Shown one piece after another: positions 57,641-64,000 of a DNA stretch of 64,000 nt. Position 1 is the first letter of the stretch; the number at the start of each line of letters is the position of its first letter. The notes beneath the pieces were generated by a model. That model had not been told where the DNA came from. It did not search any database and saw nothing but the letters and a program-made list of their open reading frames with translations. This stretch comes from Buddleja alternifolia (lineage: Eukaryota; Streptophyta; Magnoliopsida; Lamiales; Scrophulariaceae). The DNA lies in NCBI GenBank assembly GCA_019426215.1, contig CM033399.1, forward strand, positions 20,035,022 to 20,099,021, in the 5' to 3' direction. The position numbers and the translations under genes are program-made.

Positions 57641-58634
57641 AAAAAATAAATCGCTGTAATAGGTCACCTATTACAGCGATTACAAAATAAACCGCCGTAA
57701 TAGGGTGGCCTATTACAGCGGTTTATTTTTTAACCGTTGTAATAGGTGACCTATTACAATGGTTAAAAACCGCTATAATAGGTCTGATCCCTATTACAGC
57801 GGTGCCTATTATAGCGGTTAAACTCGCTGTAATAGGTGTAATATAACCACTGTAATAGGCATTTTTTGGGGTAGTTGTGGAAAATTCCTTAAGAGCATTA
57901 CCACGGGGATCCCTCGCTCATGATAACCTATACTAGACTGGGTGTAGCAATCCCTTTTGTATGCATTAAACACTAGAATTTTCCCCAGATTAATTTAGAA
58001 TTCCTCCAAATAAATCGGGCTAATAGCATCCGGAGTTGTACAACTAACTTAGAAGATGTTATTAGTCCCTTTTGCACCTTAATTTACTTTCTCCTGAATA
58101 GATAAATTAAGCTTTAGATCTTACATATATTGGTCAGACACACTAAGCATTGAAAATGAGATTATAACCCAATGCAATATAAATCATTCATACGAGAAAT
58201 ACTTTCTATAACTCAAAAATCATAATTCGGCCTAAGCATGACCTTAGTCTACAGATTTAGCTACTCATAATAGTATGAAAACGAACTAAATAATTCATGA
58301 AAGTAATAAGTAAATAAAAAAAAAACTCCCCATGAATGTGTAGAAAATCTTCTTCTTCCTTCACTTTTCCTCTTCTCGTAATGGAGAATCACAAAGAATA
58401 AAACCCTAGTCTAACTCTCTTTTTCTCTCTATTAAGATGGAAGTTTTCTGGAGAAGAACTCGAAAAATGCTCCCCTTTAACCCTACTGTATCACTTAGTA
58501 TTTATAGGCGTGATTTGAGAAGAGTGTGGGTAGGTGTAGAGTTTGGAAATTTCTAAAACTGTTCTGCCGACATCAACATTCGAACGTTCTCTTCCTAGTG
58601 TCCGTGCGTAGGCTCTCTCAATTGTTGAGATGTA

Positions 58635-58830
58635 TGGTAGGAAATTTCAAGTTAGATGTTTCGATGATGACAAGAATAGGATTTTATGTTAGACCCTAAA
58701 AGAATGTAAGTTTATGCTTTCATAGAATATTTGTATAAGCGTTTGAAAGCATAAACTTACATTCTTTTGGGGTCTAACATAAAATCCTATTTTATCATCA
58801 TCAAAACATCTAACGTGAAATTTCCTAACA
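58635..58830. mobile_element. 196-bp palindrome made of two SIRE-like LTR tips
   Basis: The left arm 58635-58722 begins tggtaggaaatttc (from TGTTAGGAAATTTC) and follows the first 88 bp of the LTR family seen at 29845. The right arm 58744-58830 is its reverse complement, ending gaaatttcctaaca. The 21-bp loop continues the LTR sequence (ttgtataagcgtt). The fold-back point is the inverted repeat gctttca/tgaaagc. The 5-bp flanks are atgta and ttgca, only 3 of 5 matching, so no target duplication is claimed. Confidence 0.88.
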
Positions 58831-59950
58831 TTGCATATATCAGACTACCCACTGCAAACGTATAGGGTAATGTGCTCATCTCTTTTCTATCTTCCTCACT
58901 TTGAGGACACATAGATTTGGAGATATGTACCCCATGTCTCATAGGTAGGAACCCTTTCTTAGAGTCTTCCATCCTAAATCACTTCATGGCCTTCTCTAAG
59001 CAAAGGGCTTGGGAAAGACCAATCATTCTATTCGTTCTATCTCTGTAGATACGAATTCCTAGAACGTATTTAGCTTTTCCCAAGGCTTTCATGGAAAACG
59101 TACTCGAAAGTCACATATTGACAATGGTTAGCATTCCCATGTCATTTCCTACAAGTAAAATGTCATCTACATATAGTACTAAGAACCAGATCTTGTAGAT
59201 GGCGGGTTTATCTTCGTTCTTGATGAAGCCATATCCCTTGACTACTTCATCAAAATAGAGAATCCAACTTCGAGATTCTTGCTTGAGTCTATATATGGAT
59301 CTCTCAAGCTTGCACACTTTATGGATATCAGTCTCCGATACAAAACCTTTCGGCTGTTCCATATAGATGTCTTCCTCAAGAAATCCATTAAGGAAAGCAG
59401 TTTTGACATCCATCTGCCATATCTCATATCACAAGTGTACATCGATGGATAATAGGATCCTAATGGATTTAATCATGGCTACATGCGAAAAGGTCTCTTG
59501 ATAGTCAATTCCTTCTCTTTGACTATAGCCTTTCGCCACGATCCTAGCTTTATAGGTGTCAACCCGGCCTTTGGCACCAATCTTTCTTTTGTAGATCCAT
59601 TTACATCCTATAGGTACTATATCTTTAGGATGATCTACCAAAGTCTAGACTTGGTTCGATTACATAGAATCCATCTCTGTTTCCATTGCTTCTAGCCATC
59701 TTAAATCATCAGCATTCACCATTTCTTGATCATGGATGGAGGGATCATCTCCGTGGCCTTCCTCCACTACATTGTGGAGTCCCAGCTCCCTCCGCAGTAG
59801 ATATTCGTACCTCTCAGGTTGATGAGGTATTCTACTAGATCTTCGCGGTTGTTGTTGTGCTACTATTAGGTCAACTCTTGGTTCTTGCATAGATGTCCCT
59901 GTGGCGGTTTCATTTTGTTCTTCGTGAACAATTTTTACTACCTGTTCCAC
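58831..59950 (-). pseudogene. Copia-2 reverse transcriptase and start of RNase H
   Basis: Minus-strand frames: 59950-59660 is the segment before reverse transcriptase; 59641-59429 has GCKWIYKRKIG and KARIVAKGYSQ; 59413-59111 has MDVKTAFLNGFLEEDIYMEQ and LYVDDILLVGND with YVDD intact; 58972-58831 has SAVGSLIYAM-like sequence (FAVGSLIYAM). Stops and frame changes separate these. The match ends at 58831 in the middle of the RNase H N-terminus; only its C-terminal tail survives at 20020-20117. Confidence 0.87.
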
Positions 59951-59969
59951 CCTCTAAAATGAATTCATC

Positions 59970-60960
59970 TTTGAGGAAGTGGGCCTAGAGTGCCACAATG
60001 ATTCTCTGTTCATTGTGTAGATAAAAGAAGAATCCCATAGAGTCTTCGGGATATCCAATGAAACGTCCCTTTAGGGATCTAGCCTCGAACTTTTCTACTT
60101 TTGTCTTCTTTACATAAGCAGGGCATCCCTAAATCTTAATGAGACTTGGTTTTCTATTATTTCACATCTCATGTGGAGTCTTAAGAATGGACTTGGAGGG
60201 ACATCTGTTCAATATGTAAGCAGTGGAAAGGAGCGCATGACCCCACAATAAAATGAGTAAATCAGTGAAGCTACGCATGGAACAAACCATGTCCACAGTG
60301 TTCGATTTCTGCGCTCAGTTACCCCATTTTATTAAGGAGTCGCTGATGGTGTAAGTTGTAACATTATGCCTTGTTCCCTTAGGAACTCATCAAACTCGAC
60401 ACTTATATATTATCCTCCACGATCTGATCGTAGAGCTTTTATATATTCCATGTTTGATTCTCCAATAAAGCCTTGAATTCCTTGAACCTTTCAAAGGATT
60501 CAGATTTGTGTTTCATCAGATACACTAGACCATTCCTAGAATGATCATCTGTGAGTGTGATGAAGTAGTAAAAGCCTCCACGTGCCATTTCTCTAAATGG
60601 CCCACAAACATCGGTGTGCACTAATGTAAGAACCTGTGTGGCACTTTCAAATGTCCCGGTGAAGGGAGATCTAGCCATTTTGCCCATGAGACAGGATTCA
60701 CATGTTGGATAGGGATCCGATCCCAATGGGCCTAAGAGCCCATCTTTCTCCATCTTGTGGATCTTGTGTTCTCCAGCATGACCTAGTCTAAAAGGCCATT
60801 TAAGTCTTGGATTAGCTTCTAGCGTACCACGTTTCTTAGTCATAATGTTTACTACACAAGAATTTTGGACATTTAAATAATACAATCCATGAACTAAAGT
60901 GGCACTGCCAACCACTTTATTACCATAATAAATGTTGCAATTCAAACCAGAGTTTTAACT
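59970..60960 (-). pseudogene. Copia-2 integrase, broken
   Basis: The minus-strand frame 60945-60439 includes LKWPFRLGHAGEHKIHKM (zinc-binding His), PTCESCLMGKMARSPF (Cys pair), LVHTDVCGPF (first catalytic Asp) and LVYLMKHKSESFERFKEF. A stop after NQTWNI ends it; 60430-60410 still encodes degenerate second-Asp sequence. Weak matches to the integrase tail continue to about 59970. It corresponds to 8090-9000 of Copia-1. Confidence 0.85.
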
Positions 60961-60999
60961 AAAACAGGAATAGAAACAATTTTTTAAGCCTCTTGGGCA

Positions 61000-62080
61000 A
61001 AACCAAAACATCATCTAACAAAAGTAAATGTCGAATTTAAAACTAAAGAAGTAGATCCAATCCTAGTAATTGCGACACTCTGCCCGCTGCTTACTTTGAT
61101 CAGCACCTCTTCTCAGCTTAGCCTATTTCTCTCCATATCCTGATCCATACAACACAAATAAGCACTAACTCCTAAGTCCAGAATCCATGAAGTAGAAAAA
61201 TTGTCATAGAACAATTGGTTTGAAAAAACGTAAAGTTCTATACCTGATGCGCTTTGGTCTAGCTTAGGATAGTTTCTTTTTCACTGGCCCAACTCACTGC
61301 ACTGTAGGCATCTATCCGTCTTCTTAGGCCTCTTACTATTGTAAACCCCTTGAGCTTTGCCATTGCCCTTCTAGACGCCCCCATTGGCTCTGAGCCCGCC
61401 GACCTATTTATTCTTGGTCTTCTTCTTCTTGTTCTTAGGCTTTTTAGGACCGAAAAAGATGACCAAGGCAGTTTTTTTTCCTTTGGTTTCAATTGAGATT
61501 GTGCAGTAACCAATTTGTTCATTACCCTAGCCAACTTACACTCTATCTCATTGCAGTTGAAGTTCATAACTAACTGGGAAAAGGTCTCAGGAAGAGACTG
61601 CAAGATTAGGTCGGTTTGAAGAGTGGCATTCATAGTGAAGTCAAGAGCTTCCAATCTCTCAATCCTCGAGATCATTTTGAGGACATGATCTTCAACATTC
61701 TCTTCTTCCTTTATTTTGCTTCATAGATCTTTTTCGATATCTCACATCGTGCAGTTCAATTGTACTCACCATAGAGCTCAACCAAGTGTGCTAGGATAGC
61801 TCTTGCAGTGGGCATCTTATCATGTGAACATTGAAGTTCATTGGTCATAGATTCCAGTATCTACACCCGGACGTCGTCCTTAACCTATTTCTCATTGGCT
61901 TGGACCTCTTTTTCACTAGCACAAGTCCTGGCAGGTGTCACTGAGATATCTGTGTCCAACACATATCCTAGTGACTCCATGTTGAGGACTATCCTCAAGT
62001 TTCAGAGCCAATCCATATAATTGGGTCCAGTTAGGGTGTTCTTTCCGAGTAGTATTGAAAGTGGGTTGTCATGTTTGAGA
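61000..62080 (-). pseudogene. gag: Copia-2 gag and protease remnant
   Basis: On the minus strand, reading from about 62075: NPLSILLGKNTLTGPNYMDW, then LRIVLNMESLGYVLDTDIS, the copia gag N-terminus, with stops. 61675-61259 gives MISRIERLEALDFTMNATL and FNCNEIECKLARVMNKL. A degenerate zinc knuckle lies near 61300 (QCSELGQ, then KRNY). 61200-61140 reads SWILDLGVSAYLC where the protease should have DSGA, so the active-site Ser and Gly order is lost. Colinear with Copia-1 6891-7900. Confidence 0.83.
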
Positions 62081-63949
62081 GAGATAAATAAGAAAATAAC
62101 TGCAATAATAAACTAGATTAAATTGGATTAATTCATAAATGATTTGACCACGAAAATTAAAGACTTAATAATTTTAAATTATCTCCTACTACATTTTTCG
62201 AATTCTACACTCCCACTGTAGAAATCGGGAGTCATCGTTGGTATCGACCCCGTAGTGGCTATTGAGTTCTTCAAATAATTCAGTGGGTTGCAACCTAACC
62301 GATTTCTGGCCCACTAATTATTGAAAGTGGCATCTAACAACAATTTCTCTAATAAATGATTAAATACCTTTCCCCATAATTTACCAAGCCACAACCCACG
62401 AACAATTTCTAAGCTCGTGAACTACCCTAGTTCTTTCCCACTAACTACCTTTAATCTAACATTTGAATTTCACCTTGCAACCAAACCAATTTCAGGGGTA
62501 AAATATGCTTCAACTAAGGCATCTAATGAACTCAATAAAATTTCAAATTACTTCCAAATGCATAACCCCCATAACTGGGAAGCATTATCACTATTTGTAA
62601 TTTTAATTTAATTAAACTTAGTGGAGGGTAAGGATGCATAGCACCCTATATTAACTTGGTATTTATTTAATTGAGATAATTGAGTTGTAAACGAATATTG
62701 GTCTCACTTTGCACATTAACCAATTTTTATAGCGTGATAATCATATTGATCATGCATTATTTATACGACTAACTAGTAAACATGCCCATCAATAAACATA
62801 ACAAAATAAATAAATAAATGCAACACACTCGATCATGGACTTTTACTAGAGGGCCCGAGCCAACGGGCCATCATAAGAATAAAAGGCATAAAAATGAAAC
62901 ATATCTAATCTTCATTGGCACCTCGTTTCCATGGGTCTTCAAAACTATTCTATTACAATGTTTTGAAACAACTTATACATCATTTCTAAGAAAGCAATAA
63001 ATGGGCTCAAAACCGGCCTTTACAACCCATTGAAAAGAAAGATACATTGTTTAAAAAAGCATAAGTCCATGACGGTGTCACCATTACATAAGACATGCTC
63101 GCAACAGATAATACATGCTCGCATAAATGAAACACTTCAGTTGATGATAATTAAATTTAGTCAAACTAAATAATCCTTTATAAAATTCCAATTTTATATA
63201 TTTAATATTTCAATTAAAATCAATCTAGTCTAACTATTTGACTTAGATATACAAAACTCTAAATTTAGTACATCTTCCTTTAATTAAAATATTTTAGTCT
63301 AACTATAACTAAATATATAAAACACAAATTTCTATATTTTATTATAATATAAGCCACATGTCTAGAAAGACTTTTATTTAATTCAAAATTTAATTATACT
63401 TATCTAAGAAAATAATTAATTTCTTCTATTCAAACTTTTAAGTCTTTCGAATTGAGAAAAATAATATGTAACCCAAATTTAATTATTATTCTCCAAGAAT
63501 TATAATGAATTAATATCATTAAATATTTTATTCCAATTAATTTTTCTTGGGCTCTATTTCATCAAACCCGTGTCACCATCCATTTGGCCCACTCGGATTT
63601 AATTTAATTAGGCCCAAAAGTAATTAATTAGAACATCAACTTGATTAATATCAATTGGGCTAGTTTTATTTTAAATCTGAATCACCAACCCATTGGCAAA
63701 ATTAAATTAAGCCCGAACTAATTAATATGTCAAATTTTACTAAATCTTTAATTGGGCTTAATTGTAATTAATTCGGGCCATCATCCAATTAACCCACCCG
63801 GATAATCAAATTTACCCAAAAATCGAAATACCAAATTTTGACCTGTACCCGACCCGACTTCAAAATTGGGTCCAAGAACCGATCTATCGGGTCGTTCGTC
63901 AAACTCACGACCCTGTCCAGTCGAGTGGTCGTGTGCACGCACAGCGCTG
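62081..63949 (-). other. Probable leader of Copia-2
   Basis: 1.87 kb of AT-rich sequence upstream of gag on the minus strand, with no credible ORF. Its position and composition fit the 1.6-kb leader of Copia-1, including a GC-richer end with gtgcacgcacagcgc near 63930 that recalls 2440-2510. No primer site or 5' LTR was found before the window ends or the next LTR-like start at 63950. Confidence 0.5.
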
Positions 63950-64000
63950 TGATTTTACGTGTCTTTAAGCCCCTTATTCATGTGATTTTCATTGGATTAT
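63950..64000 (+). repeat. Start of a further Athila-like LTR, cut by the window edge
   Basis: From 63950 the sequence tgattttacgtgtctttaag and then cccctt resembles the Athila-1 LTR start (tttttacgtgtttttaagcc then ccttt) apart from a missing ataagaggc. It begins with TG at the point where copia leader sequence ends. Only 51 bases are visible. Confidence 0.5.

Larger units (their letters stand above)
54027..57879. mobile_element. CACTA (En/Spm) transposon, non-autonomous, with Ulp1-like fragment
   Basis: Left end CACTACTACAAAAAAGGGGC and right end ttttttggggtagttgtg, whose complement starts CACAACTACCCC; the ends match apart from a few bases. Both subterminal regions (54060-54300 and 57630-57860) are packed with direct and inverted copies of acagcggtt/aaccgctgt, as expected for CACTA transposase binding arrays. 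I cannot settle the 3-bp target duplication (gtt at left, gaa at right). No transposase is seen. It lies inside the 5' LTR of Athila copy B. Confidence 0.82.
44917..58619 (-). mobile_element. Athila-type element copy B, deleted derivative (family 2), multiply interrupted
   Basis: Minus-strand order from the right: partial 5' LTR (58619-53730), primer site, a very short gag, protease region, a short unknown segment, spacer, ORF3, 3' region up to 44917. The start of gag (MTRSRDGDLEKFNPEIEE) is followed directly by the gag-protease linker; the capsid is absent. After the protease region the sequence goes straight to the post-pol block, so reverse transcriptase, RNase H and integrase are absent. 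Two solo LTRs and a CACTA element interrupt it. The 3' LTR and last 180 bp are lost at the copia LTR remnant. It must have depended on another element to move. Confidence 0.82.
53730..58619 (-). repeat. 5' LTR of Athila copy B, interrupted and 5'-truncated
   Basis: 53730-54026 plus 57880-58619 gives about 1.04 kb of LTR similar to the 3' LTR of copy A, for example gatcgtgtgtagtaata and the sequence around agtttggaaattt near 58545. The U3 start, about 300 bp, is missing at 58619. One ACATTCGAACGT palindrome remains at 58576. The CACTA element separates the two parts. Confidence 0.78.

Noticed and set aside
58635..58830. A target-site duplication for the small palindrome
   Set aside because: Flanks atgta and ttgca agree at only three of five positions; not claimed.

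Overview
The window is a piece of a large, repeat-rich plant nuclear genome, most likely a eudicot. I find no host gene, tRNA gene, rRNA gene or CRISPR array. Almost every base belongs to nested LTR retrotransposons (Ty1/copia; Ty3/gypsy of the Athila and Tekay/Del types), one CACTA DNA transposon and one MITE. The plant assignment rests on Athila elements with a tRNA-Asp primer site and a third 'env-like' ORF, a copia primer site complementary to initiator tRNA-Met, chromovirus LTRs starting TGTAACACCCC, and a CACTA element carrying a Ulp1-like fragment.

Layout. 1-12506: a decayed plus-strand copia element (419-12506) inside an older LTR-like remnant, with a Tekay-type solo LTR (2519-5661) in its leader. 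12507-14978: continuation of that remnant, carrying a 617-bp MITE with an 8-bp target duplication. 14979-20118 and 58831 to about 63949: the two ends of one minus-strand copia element, split by about 38.7 kb of later insertions. Its 3' LTR contains a 3.3-kb near-perfect palindrome. 20119-23548: 3' end of a minus-strand Athila (copy A). 23549-29318: a scrambled Tekay element. 29319-44916: a truncated minus-strand copia LTR that received a solo LTR (29845-31335) and a complete Athila (31504-44584, TSD ACTAT). 44917 to about 58619: a second minus-strand Athila (copy B), an internally deleted derivative broken by two solo LTRs (48466-50018, 51373-52990) and a CACTA element (54027-57879). 58635-58830: a miniature palindrome made of two LTR tips.

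Two observations stand out. First, both Athila families carry arrays of a family-specific 12-14-bp palindrome (GGCGCCTAGGCGCC type in one, ACGTTCGAACGT type in the other), mostly 20-23 bp apart, in the same three places: the LTR, the linker between gag and protease, and the spacer between pol and ORF3. Copy B, which has lost capsid, reverse transcriptase and integrase, keeps the arrays. This looks like a cis-acting system. Second, two unrelated LTR families each left a palindromic insertion that begins and ends with the same (U3) LTR tip and folds back at a short internal inverted repeat. The larger one has a perfect 5-bp target duplication, so a self-primed hairpin cDNA with two U3 ends appears to have been integrated.

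All boundaries were read by eye; percent identities were not computed.
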